Program-made: the position numbers and the translations under genes | The notes under the pieces: generated by a model | Seen by the model: the letters and a program-made list of their open reading frames with translations, nothing else | Told to the model about the DNA's origin: nothing | Database searches by the model: none | In this document: piece after piece, positions 1-9,026 of the stretch | Layout of the letters: each line of letters begins with the position of its first letter | Numbering within the stretch: position 1 is the first letter of the stretch | Source: Rhodopirellula sp. SM50 | GTDB lineage: Bacteria > Planctomycetota > Planctomycetia > Pirellulales > Pirellulaceae | Length of the DNA stretch: 64,000 nt | Direction: 5' to 3' | Assembly (NCBI RefSeq): GCF_002289565.1 | Contig: NZ_NTFY01000082.1 | Span: 1-64,000, forward strand

Positions 1-81
1 AACGGCAGACATCACCGAGGACGCGCGAAAGACTCACCACTGTCAAACCGCTCGACTCGCGTCCTTCGGTGGATGTCATGG

Positions 82-624
82 TTATGCCCCATATTGAGTT
101 TCGGCTGCGGTCAGCTTGGGATATCGTGTGCGCAAATCGTCGTCGTCCCATTCTTCACCTGCGGGCGAAGTCGGATGTTCGAATTGCATTATCCCAGCGT
201 CATCATCGGAAGCATCCATCCGGCGAAGGACATCACGTGCAATGTATCCAAATTCTTCAAACCTTGTGACCTCGATGCCGGGAGCGAACGCTACGGTGGC
301 AAGTGATTCGACATCCGCCATCGCGTTATCGTAGACTTCACGTCCCATGGAAATCAGCCAATACCGAAAGTCGGTAAACCCATCGTCACCGCATCCACCT
401 TCAATAATGTAGCCAGCGGCCCAAAGGTCCCATCGGTAGGCATCGTGGTACAGCTTGGTAAAAGTGTTGTCAAACGAGCCGACCTCTTTGGCAGACAGTT
501 CAGACAGAAGCTCGCGAAGATGCGTGACCTGTGAGTCCATATTTCCATCGCGACGATTCGGATCAAAGTCGGAACGCGATTGGGCAATGATGTCCCAGAA
601 CCGCTCAAGGTTCATCAACGCCAT
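82..624 (-). CDS. DUF4240 domain protein
   Basis: Complete 180-residue protein. The start MALMNLERFWDII followed by a helical, acidic, tryptophan- and tyrosine-rich body matches the DUF4240 family, whose function is not known. No signal peptide or membrane segment is visible, so it is probably cytoplasmic. The ATG at 624 is used here; an in-frame ATG at 615 (MNLERF) is equally plausible because most family members begin at that point. The stop (TAA on the minus strand) lies at 82-84. It is followed downstream by only about 80 bases of the window and has a long repeat-bearing gap upstream, so no operon partner is visible. Confidence 0.75.
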   Translation of the reverse strand: MALMNLERFWDIIAQSRSDFDPNRRDGNMDSQVTHLRELLSELSAKEVGSFDNTFTKLYHDAYRWDLWAAGYIIEGGCGDDGFTDFRYWLISMGREVYDNAMADVESLATVAFAPGIEVTRFEEFGYIARDVLRRMDASDDDAGIMQFEHPTSPAGEEWDDDDLRTRYPKLTAAETQYGA

Positions 625-845
625 TCAGGACTCCGGTCAGTGGCATAACGGCGGTGGTCACCGCGTCGGCGCGATCAACCTGAACTCAAAAACAAACTCA
701 ACTCGCCGACTGCGGTGCACCACATGGTTCACGCGTCCGGCCATGACGACAGCCCGAGCCATCGTCGCTGACCGCAAATGTACTCGATCGGAATCGCCTT
801 GGGAAATTTCACTCCCCTTGCTGTACCGATTTCTTTGTGAAGTCG

Positions 846-1068
846 GGATGAAGCCCGGAGGGCTGGCACAATGCTTGCCGGTGGTGTCAGCCACCGGTAT
901 TTAAAGAACGGATTTGCTGAGGCCTGGAAGGCCGGCACAATGGGTCTCCCGGTCCACCCGAAGCCCGAGCATTGTGTCGGCCCGCTGGGCCTTGGGTATT
1001 CTTTTGAATCCACCCCCGGTGGCTGACGCCACCGGCAGACACTCTACCGGCCCTCCGGGCCTAAGACA
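846..1068. repeat. REP-like palindromic cluster (GCCGGTGG family)
   Basis: Two related blocks face each other. The first, 846-909, contains GCCGGTGGTGTCAGCCACCGG after a GGAGGGCTGGCACAATG segment; the second, about 1006-1068, contains CCGGTGGCTGACGCCACCGG followed by CTACCGGCCCTCCGGGCC. Between them are two further GGCC-G-GGCCGGCACAATG-like pieces in opposite orientations (913-945 and about 960-990). Each block can fold into strong hairpins. Repeats of this style are usual between genes in planctomycete chromosomes; no transposase is adjacent. Confidence 0.6.
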
Positions 1069-1396
1069 CATCGCTCTGCCGGCATACCCGAATCCAATCG
1101 TCGGAGTCAGCGATGTCACGATCAACAGTTGAAATCAACAGGCGTCGGTTTGCCTTCGTTGGCCGAGTCGACCGCGCAGCTATCAAACGATGACATCAAA
1201 TGCGAATCTCAGGAAACAGCGGTCTGATGAAATCGGATGGGCGTCCTTCGGCTCACGGTCAAACGATGGCGAATCAATTGCCACAAAAGAACGCGAGAAG
1301 ACGCAAAAGAAGAAGTGGGCGCTGTCGTCAGGCGTCGGTTAGCAGCGTGAACTTGTTTATCACCTGGTCTCGCTGGCCAGGGGGCTTATCTGCCGT

Positions 1397-1450
1397 CTTA
1401 TCCCCGGGTGGATAAGAGTTGGGCGGCCTTATCCCCGGCTCGGCGATAAG
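1397..1450. repeat. Two CTTATCC...GATAAG palindromes
   Basis: CTTATCCCCGGGTGGATAAG at 1397-1416 is a near-perfect palindrome, and a second copy with a longer centre lies at 1428-1450. They are only 11 bases apart and share the CTTATCCCCGG half. They could be a tandem hairpin or operator; nothing more can be said from sequence. Confidence 0.4.
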
Positions 1451-1880
1451 TGTTCTTCGAATTATCCTGTATTTCTCAAAAAACCGCAACCTCCCAGGGG
1501 GAAGCAACACGCCTCCACGGAGGAGGTCTCTTTTTCAGGAGCATGCTAGCGGATTGGTCGGGGGAGGTGCGTCGGATGGGGACACGCGATGGCGGTGGCG
1601 TGCGGCGGGCGTGAAAGCCGGAGGGGCGCTGTTTTGGTACCAGCCGCTGGCCTGGATTCGTGGTGCCGGTGGCGAATGGAATGGATGAATGGATGTACTG
1701 GGCTGATGCATTGGGTTTGGGCCGATCTCCGGGAAACCCCCGTCGTTTTATCGGCACGGGCTGCCAGCGAGCGGGCCGCAGCGGTTATCATGTCGCGACG
1801 ACGATCCGCCTCTGATCACCGTCGCTGCCCTGCCGCGCGACCGTGACTCCTCCTCTTGAATTTTGCAGAGTGAACTCCAG

Positions 1881-3335
1881 ATGACCAGACTTACCCGCCG
1901 CCAGTTTGTCGGTTCGACCGCGTCCGCTGCCGCCGCATTTGCGGTGACGTCTTCGCTTCCCGGCCGCAGCTTGCGGGCCGCCGATGCCAACAGCGAAATC
2001 AACCTCGGATTCATCAGCTGCGGCGGACGTGCCGGTCAGTTGATGGGACAATTCGAAAAAGTCGAGGGCGTCAACATCGCCGGGCTGTGCGATGTCGATG
2101 AAAATCGAATGGGTGCGGCCAAGCAGCGTTTCCCCAAGGCCCAGAGCTGGACGGATCTGCGCGAGTTGATCGACTCACCGAGCATCGACGCCGTGGTCAT
2201 CGCGACGTGCAATCACTGGCACTGCTTGGCTGCGATCTGGGCGATGGAAGCCGGCAAGGATGTGTACGTGGAAAAACCGCTTTCGCATAGCCAGTGGGAA
2301 GGGCGTCAGACCGTCGCGGCGGCACGCAAGTACAACAAGATTTGTCAAATCGGAACGCAGCAACGAAGCGACCCGATGCAAGCCGAAATCAAACGGTTCT
2401 TGCACGAAGAAAAGGCGCTCGGAGAAATCCAGGCGGCGCGGGTCAATCGTTACGGCGTCCGTCCCTCGATCGGCAAACGCGACACCCCGCTGGAAATCGA
2501 AAAGAACGTCGCTTATGACCTGTGGCTGGGACCGGCCGCCGATGAGCCGATCTACCGCGAAAAACTGCATTACGATTGGCACTGGGACTGGAACACCGGC
2601 AGCGGCGAAATGGGCAACTGGGGCGTCCATGTTCTGGACGATTGCCGCAACAATATTTTCCAAGACAGCGTGGCCTTGCCGCAGCGAGTCCTCGGCGGTG
2701 GCGGTCGCGTGGTGCTCAACGACGCAGGCGAAACCCCCAACGTCCACTTTGCCTATTTTGATACCGGATCGATTCCGGTGGTGATCGGGCTGAGCAACTT
2801 GCCGTCTCAGCCCGGCGGCAAGAAAAGCCCCTCCCATCCCGGCCCTGCCAGCGGCTACATGGCGTACTGTGAAGGCGGCCGGTTCGAGGGCCAGCGTGGC
2901 CGCGCGGCCGCCTATGACAGCGACGGCAAAATGATCAAGGAGTTCAAGGGCAATCGGGGCGATACCGTCCACCAACAGAACTTTATCGATGCCGTTCGCG
3001 CCCAAGATCGCAGCCTGCTCAATGCCGAAGTCGCTGTCGGCAACGACAGCACCGGATGGTGCAATTTGGCCAACGTCGCGTTCCAGGCGGGCGAAAGCTT
3101 TAGCCGTGAATTGGCCGGCGAGGTCAAACTGGACCAGTGGGACGCGCTGCTCGGTGACATGGATGAACACCTCGCCGCACATGATTTGAAACTGGACAGC
3201 AGCGAGATCAAGCTGAGCCCGATGTTGTCGCTGGATCCGCAGACGGAACAGTTCGTCGGCTCCGATGCCGACGCCGCCAACGGGTTGCTCCGCCGCCAGT
3301 ATCGCAAAGGGTACGAAGTTCCCGAGATCGTCTAG
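1881..3335 (+). CDS. Gfo/Idh/MocA family oxidoreductase, Tat-exported
   Basis: A 484-residue NAD(P)-dependent sugar oxidoreductase of the Gfo/Idh/MocA family. The N-terminus MTRLTRRQFVGSTASAAAA is a twin-arginine signal (RRQFVG then an Ala-rich stretch), so the protein is probably exported folded with its cofactor. A Rossmann segment (GFISCGGRAG, a loose form of GxGxxG) follows cleavage, and the family EKP motif is at residues 131-133 (VYVEKPLSHS). The substrate cannot be told; planctomycetes carry many such paralogs linked to polysaccharide use. The longer frame starting at TTG 1863 would displace the Tat motif, so ATG 1881 is chosen. A histidine kinase gene starts 16 bases after the stop, suggesting co-transcription. 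Confidence 0.9.
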   Translation: MTRLTRRQFVGSTASAAAAFAVTSSLPGRSLRAADANSEINLGFISCGGRAGQLMGQFEKVEGVNIAGLCDVDENRMGAAKQRFPKAQSWTDLRELIDSPSIDAVVIATCNHWHCLAAIWAMEAGKDVYVEKPLSHSQWEGRQTVAAARKYNKICQIGTQQRSDPMQAEIKRFLHEEKALGEIQAARVNRYGVRPSIGKRDTPLEIEKNVAYDLWLGPAADEPIYREKLHYDWHWDWNTGSGEMGNWGVHVLDDCRNNIFQDSVALPQRVLGGGGRVVLNDAGETPNVHFAYFDTGSIPVVIGLSNLPSQPGGKKSPSHPGPASGYMAYCEGGRFEGQRGRAAAYDSDGKMIKEFKGNRGDTVHQQNFIDAVRAQDRSLLNAEVAVGNDSTGWCNLANVAFQAGESFSRELAGEVKLDQWDALLGDMDEHLAAHDLKLDSSEIKLSPMLSLDPQTEQFVGSDADAANGLLRRQYRKGYEVPEIV

Positions 3336-3351
3336 CAGGAACTCGCCTACC

Positions 3352-6171
3352 ATGCCGCCCGCCCCGATGGATCGACTCGTGTTCTTTCGCGCCCTCGTGG
3401 CGACGTGTGTGTGCATGGCGTTGTTCGCCGCGCCGCGGTTTGCCACCGCTCAGGGTGACGCTGAGCGGGGTGACGTGAAGCAGGGCGTCGCCGCTCAGGG
3501 TGACGCCGTGCGGGGTGACGCTGTGCAGGGTGGCGCGAAGCGTCAGGCCGCAGTCGGATCTGCCGATGTCATCCACAGCCTGCTGGATTTGCAACGGCAT
3601 TACGGGCGAACGGACGTGGAATCACTTCCGGTCGATTTAGACGCTCGGGTCAACTACTGGGACGTACGCGACCGAGCCGTGTTTGTGCAGGACCAACACA
3701 GCGCGATCTACCTGTCCGTTCCGTTCGTTCAGTTTGAGCGTCACAGCCGGCTCCCCCCTGGCACCCGCATCCGCGTGATCGGTCGCTTGGTCATGGACGG
3801 TCATTACGTTCAGGTTGACTCGGTCGAAGTCTCCGATGACGTCGTCCCGGTCGAACCCAAGTCACTCCGCATTGAAGACTTGACGCTCGGCAACCGATGG
3901 TCGCAGCGGGTCAAAACGACCGGCGCGGTGCAGGAGGTCGCCCGTTTCGGTGACCGTTGGATCGCTTCCTGCAGGTCGGGGGATGCCTCGTTTTTGGTTC
4001 ACCGCTTTGAAGAGAACGCCATCTTCCAATGGACCCGTCTGATCGGTCACGAAGTGGAGATGGAAGGGACGTTGATCTGCGAAGTCGGTTCGGACGGACA
4101 GCCGACTCGATACATCGTCGAGATGAACGAATTCGATCCCCCATTGCAACCGATTCGGCACGTCGATGACATCGTCTCCGTCGCCGATGCGGAGAGCAGA
4201 ACGATCGAACAACTTCGCACGACCGAGACGATCGCAGGCGGGTTGTATCAGACCAGCGGTCAAATCACATCGGTCGCGGCGGGCGACGGCTATTTGATTG
4301 AATCCGAGGGCGCCGGGATTTTCGTCGCCACCGCGATGGCCCGGGAAGATGCGGCGGGGCACTTGGTGGATGTGACGCTGCGCCGCCAGGGGGCGAACCA
4401 GTTCCAAGCCGTCGCGCTTCATTCCAGGGCCTTTCAGACCGTTCCGCCGCCGCAGCGTGACGAGGCTCAATCCGTTGAACTGTCGCTGCTTCCTTACCGT
4501 GCGACGATCGAAGCCGATTTCATTTTTTCACTCAGCCAGGACGACGAACGAATCATCATGCTCCGTGACGGCGACACGGAATTTGCGGCGACGCTGACGG
4601 TCAACGATGCGACCTGGGAAGACCTCTCGTTGGAAAACGCTCGCCGTGTCGCGGTCACGGGAATGGTGTCCGCGGCGCCGCCCGGAATGACCGATCTGGA
4701 GCAAGATTTCTCTCCCGAGTTCATCGTCGAATTGGAGGGCCCCGATGGAGTGCAGGTCGTTTCACGCTGGTGGCAATTTTCGCGTTCAGCGGGCATCTTG
4801 GCGCTGGCGTTGATCGCGGTCTTGGGGGTGGCGGGCATGCTCTGTTTTGCGACGCTGTGGTTAAGGCTGCAACGAACGGTGCGAACCAACCGCCGATTGG
4901 AATCTCAATTGCTGGAGAGCCAGAAAATGGATGCCCTCGGTCGACTTGCCGGTGGCGTCGCCCACGACTTCAATAACTTGCTGGCCGCGATCGCATCGAA
5001 TTTGGAATTGATCGACATCGGGGCTCCCCGAAACGATGATCAACCCAGCCACTGTTTAGCCTCGGCTCGCCGGTGCACCGCACAGGCGACCAAACTGGTT
5101 CGCTCGCTGCTCGGTTTCACCCGCCAGACGAATCTCGACCTGCAAGTCGGCAATCTCAACGACGTGGTCGAAGAGGCGGTGCTGCTGGCCAAGACGTCGC
5201 TGTCGCCCGATGTCGTCGTTTCGCTAAAATTGAGTTCCCGGCTACCGCCGTGTCGGTTCGACCATGCCCAGCTGGAACAGGTGTTGTTGAATCTGTTGTT
5301 CAACGCCCACGACGCCTTGGGCCGGCAAACCGGAACGATCGTTTTGCAGACCGATCCGTTTGTCGACGACGACGGGACCCCGTTCACACGCATCCAGATT
5401 CGCGATGACGGTCACGGCATGGACCACGAAACCCGTGCCCGTGTCTTTGAGCCATTCTTTACCACCAAGAAAGTCGGCGAAGGCACCGGATTGGGACTGG
5501 CGCTTTCTTATGGCGTGATCAACCAGCACGGGGGAACCATTGATTGTCAAAGCGAACCGGGTCACGGAAGCGTCTTCACGATCCTGTTACCCGCTGCGAT
5601 CCATGCGTCCACGCCGACCAAGACACAAGGCGACGCCACGCCCTTGAACCACAGCGCAAAACGTTTCTCCACGTCCACCGAAACCTGTGCCGAACGGGAC
5701 GAGTTGCTGCGTGTCGATAATGCCGAGCAGGCGATCAAGTCTCCGCCCGATGACGTCGCGATGGAGATCCTACTCATCGACGACGACGACGAGGTGCGGC
5801 GCGTCGCCAAGTTAAGTCTCGAAGCGATCGGTCACCGCGTGACGGATGCCGCGGGAGGCCGTGAGGCGATCGCGAGGGTCCAGCGTGGTGAGACCTTTGA
5901 TGTGGTGATTCTGGATTTGATGATGCCCGATGTCTCCGGGGCGGAGACCTTTCGACAACTCAAGGCGATCCGCTCGGACCTGCCGATCATCGTGTGCAGT
6001 GGCCTGTTGATCGAGATCGAAAAACTCAAACAGGTCTCCGGCAGGAAGCCCGATGCGAGTTTGTCCAAGCCGTTTCAATTAGCCGATCTTCAGCACAGCT
6101 TGCGGCAGGTCTGCCCGCAGCCACGTTCCGGGACGGACGCATTGCAAGCAGGGACCGTCAGCGGCGGCTGA
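3352..6171 (+). CDS. Hybrid sensor histidine kinase with C-terminal receiver
   Basis: A 939-residue membrane sensor. Order: signal peptide (about 6-30), a low-complexity stretch of six 5-residue units (Q/R-G-D-A-x, bases 3451-3540), a long exported sensor region (about 65-470), one membrane segment near 480-505, a HisKA motif GRLAGGVAHDFNN with phospho-acceptor His538, an HATPase domain (NLLFNAHDAL; GEGTGLGLALSYG) and a receiver from about residue 804 with DDDD, Asp855 in LDLMMPD, and the SKPF lysine. His-to-Asp transfer can be internal; no DNA-binding output is present. The sensor region contains at least two segments that read like OB-fold units. The start is ATG 3352 after AGGA at 3337-3340; ATG 3367 is an alternative, and the longer frame from 3265 overlaps the upstream gene. 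The 3' end overlaps the convergent permease gene by 14 bases. Confidence 0.9.
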   Translation: MPPAPMDRLVFFRALVATCVCMALFAAPRFATAQGDAERGDVKQGVAAQGDAVRGDAVQGGAKRQAAVGSADVIHSLLDLQRHYGRTDVESLPVDLDARVNYWDVRDRAVFVQDQHSAIYLSVPFVQFERHSRLPPGTRIRVIGRLVMDGHYVQVDSVEVSDDVVPVEPKSLRIEDLTLGNRWSQRVKTTGAVQEVARFGDRWIASCRSGDASFLVHRFEENAIFQWTRLIGHEVEMEGTLICEVGSDGQPTRYIVEMNEFDPPLQPIRHVDDIVSVADAESRTIEQLRTTETIAGGLYQTSGQITSVAAGDGYLIESEGAGIFVATAMAREDAAGHLVDVTLRRQGANQFQAVALHSRAFQTVPPPQRDEAQSVELSLLPYRATIEADFIFSLSQDDERIIMLRDGDTEFAATLTVNDATWEDLSLENARRVAVTGMVSAAPPGMTDLEQDFSPEFIVELEGPDGVQVVSRWWQFSRSAGILALALIAVLGVAGMLCFATLWLRLQRTVRTNRRLESQLLESQKMDALGRLAGGVAHDFNNLLAAIASNLELIDIGAPRNDDQPSHCLASARRCTAQATKLVRSLLGFTRQTNLDLQVGNLNDVVEEAVLLAKTSLSPDVVVSLKLSSRLPPCRFDHAQLEQVLLNLLFNAHDALGRQTGTIVLQTDPFVDDDGTPFTRIQIRDDGHGMDHETRARVFEPFFTTKKVGEGTGLGLALSYGVINQHGGTIDCQSEPGHGSVFTILLPAAIHASTPTKTQGDATPLNHSAKRFSTSTETCAERDELLRVDNAEQAIKSPPDDVAMEILLIDDDDEVRRVAKLSLEAIGHRVTDAAGGREAIARVQRGETFDVVILDLMMPDVSGAETFRQLKAIRSDLPIIVCSGLLIEIEKLKQVSGRKPDASLSKPFQLADLQHSLRQVCPQPRSGTDALQAGTVSGG
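3451..3540 (+). repeat. In-frame 15-nt tandem repeat (6 units)
   Basis: Six consecutive 15-base units of the form CAGGGTGACGCTGAG / CGGGGTGACGTGAAG lie just after the signal peptide of the hybrid kinase and encode a Q/R-G-D/V-A-x pentapeptide series. The reading frame is preserved whatever the unit number. Confidence 0.8.
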
Positions 6172-7747
6172 GCTCTTCCTGGACGCGTTGCGGCGTGGCA
6201 ATGCGGCGTGGACGCGTTGTCCGCCAGGCGGCAAAGAACGAGAGCAGAGCCAGGCAAACGGCGGCGCCGACGATTTGCCCGACGACGCCCGGCGGCAACC
6301 TTCGTTCCACGGCCGTCGCCATCGTGAATGCCCAATTGGTGACCTGCCAGGTCGGATCGTAACTGAGCGGTTGGTAGTCGTTGTAGTGCAGCTCCAACGA
6401 ATACGGGACCAGCGCCGTCATCACGGCAACGACAATCAGAGCGGCCAAGCCGACTTCGACGCGAGGATTGTTGCGCAATCGGACCGCGAACATCACCACT
6501 CGCACGGCGACGAGAAAGCTGACCAGGTACGCCGGGTACAGAATCGCCGGCACACCCAACAGAAGCCGCAACTGTCGCCGCATCGACCCGCCGACGTTGG
6601 CCGTGCGCAGCACCCAATCCAGTGACAAATACTGGATCGACGCCAGGATCGCGATTCCGATGATCGCAAAGACCAGTCCGGTCGTCGGTCCCGGGGTGAG
6701 CCACGTTAAAAACAGTCGACCCAGAAAACTGCTCGGCAATTCTCGCCGAATCCGCGGCGTGATGGTCGAACGCTCGCCCACCATCAAGGCACCACAAAAG
6801 GTCCACAGCCCGGCGATCACGAGCAATCCGGCGACATAGACCGAGATCCCGTCACTGCCCAGCACGAGCATGGCCGCCGCAATCGTGGCGACGCAGATCG
6901 TCGTCAAAACCAGCAGCGACAGACGCAGCGACGTGGAACGGTTCTCCGTTTCCGGAGTCAATTGAGCCGCCGTGGCGGTCAACAACAAATGCCCCAACGA
7001 TCCCGACAACGCAAGCGTTGCCAACACCGTGAACAACAACGCCGATGCAGAGAGCGGATTGCCGTACAAGATCATCCCGACGACCATCGAACTGATGCCG
7101 TATTCGGCAAGCACGAGAATGAAGATCAGGACCAACATCGTCGCCACGCGTCCGGATCGACCACGCGCCAGCGGCGCGAAGAACAACCCGACCACCGTCA
7201 GCAACGATCCGGCCACCGCCAACGAAGCGACGATCAGCAGCGTCGTCGGCAAATCCACCCCACGCAAGGAATACGCATAGGCCAGACAAGGAAACAAGGT
7301 GACGAAATACAGCACCATCTGCAGTGACGCACTCGCCAATTTGCCCATCACGATCTGCCAGGGAGACAGTGCGGTGATCGACAACAACTCCAACGTCCCG
7401 TCGTCGATTTCGCTCTCCAAGGATCGATACGCCGCCAACGGCACCACCATCATCATCGGCAGCGCCAGCACCGCGTAATAACCGATCATCATCCGTGGCG
7501 CCGACGGCGTCGTGTAGATTTGCGGCATCAACGAAAGACTGCCCGCAATCGTCCACGCCAACGCCGCGAACAGGATCATGGAAAACGTGGCAACAAACTG
7601 TCGGCTCTTGAGCGACTGTCGCGTCTCCTTGACCAAGATCGGATTGATCGCATCGCCCACACGCTCGCACCACCGATCCAGCCGCGCAAGCCAATCCGCC
7701 CCCGAACCGGCGTGCGTGCTATCGATCGTGTTGTCTATCGTCGCCAT
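6158..7747 (-). CDS. ABC transporter permease (multi-spanning)
   Basis: A 529-residue membrane protein with about 11-12 hydrophobic segments. The N-terminal region NPILVKETRQSLKSRQFV is the typical start of ABC-2-like permeases in planctomycetes, and YRSLESEIDDGTLELLSIT is the usual cytoplasmic loop that contacts the ATPase. It is the last gene of a four-gene minus-strand operon and follows the ATP-binding protein after a 136-base spacer that contains heptamer repeats. ATG 7747 (MATIDNT) is taken as the start; the upstream extension to 7831 is Phe/Trp-rich and unlike family N-termini. The transported substrate is unknown. Confidence 0.85.
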   Translation of the reverse strand: MATIDNTIDSTHAGSGADWLARLDRWCERVGDAINPILVKETRQSLKSRQFVATFSMILFAALAWTIAGSLSLMPQIYTTPSAPRMMIGYYAVLALPMMMVVPLAAYRSLESEIDDGTLELLSITALSPWQIVMGKLASASLQMVLYFVTLFPCLAYAYSLRGVDLPTTLLIVASLAVAGSLLTVVGLFFAPLARGRSGRVATMLVLIFILVLAEYGISSMVVGMILYGNPLSASALLFTVLATLALSGSLGHLLLTATAAQLTPETENRSTSLRLSLLVLTTICVATIAAAMLVLGSDGISVYVAGLLVIAGLWTFCGALMVGERSTITPRIRRELPSSFLGRLFLTWLTPGPTTGLVFAIIGIAILASIQYLSLDWVLRTANVGGSMRRQLRLLLGVPAILYPAYLVSFLVAVRVVMFAVRLRNNPRVEVGLAALIVVAVMTALVPYSLELHYNDYQPLSYDPTWQVTNWAFTMATAVERRLPPGVVGQIVGAAVCLALLSFFAAWRTTRPRRIATPQRVQEELSRR

Positions 7748-7821
7748 CGGGACATGCAGGGAAGGGGGAAGTGGGAATTGGCAGAAAAATTGTGGGCAGA
7801 AAAACCAGAACGCAAACCAAC

Positions 7822-7880
7822 CAAATCTCAAATCTCAAATCTCAAATCTCAAATCTAACAGCTAACAGCTAACAGCTAAC
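7822..7880. repeat. Heptanucleotide tandem repeats, two adjacent arrays
   Basis: Five perfect copies of CAAATCT (7822-7856) run directly into three perfect copies of AACAGCT plus a partial fourth (7857-7880). The arrays sit in the spacer between the ABC ATPase and permease genes. They resemble the short tandemly repeated heptamers described in cyanobacteria. They are too short and lack spacers, so they are not CRISPR. Confidence 0.9.
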
Positions 7881-7883
7881 GAC

Positions 7884-9026
7884 CTACTGAACCAAGCCCT
7901 CGGTCACTTGCAAGAACAGGTCTTCCAAACTTTTCTTATGCGCGGTGACTTCGGCGACTTGAAATCCTTGCGTGACAAAGTGCGTCACGATGGCGGCTTG
8001 GTCGTCCGGTTTCCCGCTGAACCCGAAACGCACGAACTGGCCGTCCAGGATCACGTTGTCGATCGCGATGTGGTCCTCCAGACGTGACAGCGATTCGGTG
8101 ATTTCGTCCTGGCGATTGAGGATTCGGAGGGTCAGCTCGGATTGGTTTTGTGTTTCGCTTTGGATCTGGTCGACGCTGCCGGTCGCCAGCAGTTTGCCCT
8201 GTTCGATAATGCCCACCGCGTCGCACATTTCGGCCAATTCGGTCAGGATGTGGCTGCTGATCAGGATTGTTTTGCCGCGGTCGGCGAGTTCACGAATCAT
8301 TCGTCTCAATTCGATGCGGGCTCTCGGGTCCAGGCCGGCGGCGGGTTCGTCCAAAATCATCACGGCGGGGTCATGCACGAGTGCCCGGCCGAGGCACAGA
8401 CGTTGTTTCATCCCCTTGCTCAAGCCACGAATCGGTTTGGTGGCCATCCCGCCGGTGCCGGTAAAATCCAGCACCCACTGCAGTCGACGGGTCCGCTCCC
8501 GCCCCACCAATCCATAGGCCCGGGCGAAAAAATCCAGGTACTCGCGACAGTTGACGTCGCGATACGTGCCGAAGGAATCGGGCATGAACCCCAACCGTTT
8601 GCGCACCAGTTCGGGATCGTTGACGACGGAGAATCCGTCGACGAAGGCGTCGCCGTAGCTTGGCAAGTCCAGCGTCGCGAGGATCCGCATCGACGTCGTT
8701 TTGCCGGCGCCGTTGGGGCCGATGAAACCGAACACTTCACCGCGGCCGACGCTGAACGTGACGTCGTTGACCGCGCGGGTGTCGCCGAAGAAACGATGCA
8801 GTCGACGCAACTCGATGCACTCGGAATCGTGGGTGTGAACACCGACCCGCGGGTCGACCGTCGTCTCGGCCCGCACCCGCGCTGTCGCCGATTCACCGGA
8901 GGCCGATTCACCGGAGGCCGATTCACCGGACGCCGTGTCGCCGGACGCCGTGTCGCCGGACGCCGTGTCGCCGGAGGGGCGCGTTGTGGCGTTGCCCTCG
9001 TCGCGTTCGTGGTCGGTGAAACTCAT
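7884..9026 (-). CDS. ABC transporter ATP-binding protein
   Basis: A 380-residue ATPase that would energise the permease encoded downstream. Walker A is GPNGAGKT at residues 103-110, the signature is GLSKGMKQR, and Walker B is AVMILDEPAAGLDPRA. The C-terminal 100 residues follow the CcmA/GldA-type ATPase plan. Residues 18-47 are an unusual six-unit pentapeptide repeat (SGDTA x3, SGESA x3) placed before the ATPase fold, absent from ordinary family members. Its ATG overlaps the TGA of the upstream gene (ATGA, 9023-9026), so translation is probably coupled. Confidence 0.92.
   Translation of the reverse strand: MSFTDHERDEGNATTRPSGDTASGDTASGDTASGESASGESASGESATARVRAETTVDPRVGVHTHDSECIELRRLHRFFGDTRAVNDVTFSVGRGEVFGFIGPNGAGKTTSMRILATLDLPSYGDAFVDGFSVVNDPELVRKRLGFMPDSFGTYRDVNCREYLDFFARAYGLVGRERTRRLQWVLDFTGTGGMATKPIRGLSKGMKQRLCLGRALVHDPAVMILDEPAAGLDPRARIELRRMIRELADRGKTILISSHILTELAEMCDAVGIIEQGKLLATGSVDQIQSETQNQSELTLRILNRQDEITESLSRLEDHIAIDNVILDGQFVRFGFSGKPDDQAAIVTHFVTQGFQVAEVTAHKKSLEDLFLQVTEGLVQ
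8887..8976 (-). repeat. In-frame 15-nt tandem repeat (6 units)
   Basis: Six 15-base units (three GCCGATTCACCGGAG-type and three GCCGTGTCGCCGGAC-type, plus-strand reading) encode the SGESA/SGDTA pentapeptides near the N-terminus of the ABC ATPase. The two sub-types are block-ordered, which suggests stepwise expansion. Confidence 0.9.

Larger units (their letters stand above)
625..1880. other. 1.25-kb gap without a convincing gene
   Basis: All open frames here are short, overlap one another and show no recognisable domain. The stretch holds a cluster of GC-rich palindromic repeats (846-1068), two small CTTATC/GATAAG palindromes (1397-1450), a possible weak hairpin near 1512-1528 followed by a short T run, and ATGGA-type simple sequence near 1675-1695. 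The promoter of the oxidoreductase gene at 1881 should be in the last 200 bases, but I cannot pick out a confident -35/-10 pair. Confidence 0.6.

Noticed and set aside
1397-1450. DnaA-box cluster or replication origin
   Set aside because: TTATCCCC differs from the TTATCCACA box in the essential ACA end, and only two copies exist; no dnaA or dnaN nearby.
3265-3351. Upstream extension of the hybrid kinase
   Set aside because: Overlaps the oxidoreductase C-terminus and would bury the signal peptide 35 residues inside.
2175-3446. 423-residue open frame on the minus strand
   Set aside because: Lies antisense to the oxidoreductase gene, low-complexity His/Ala/Asp-rich composition, no domain; a shadow of GC-rich codon use.
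7822-7880. Possible CRISPR or phase-variable promoter
   Set aside because: Seven-base units without spacers; the position is after a stop codon, within an operon, with no promoter elements seen.
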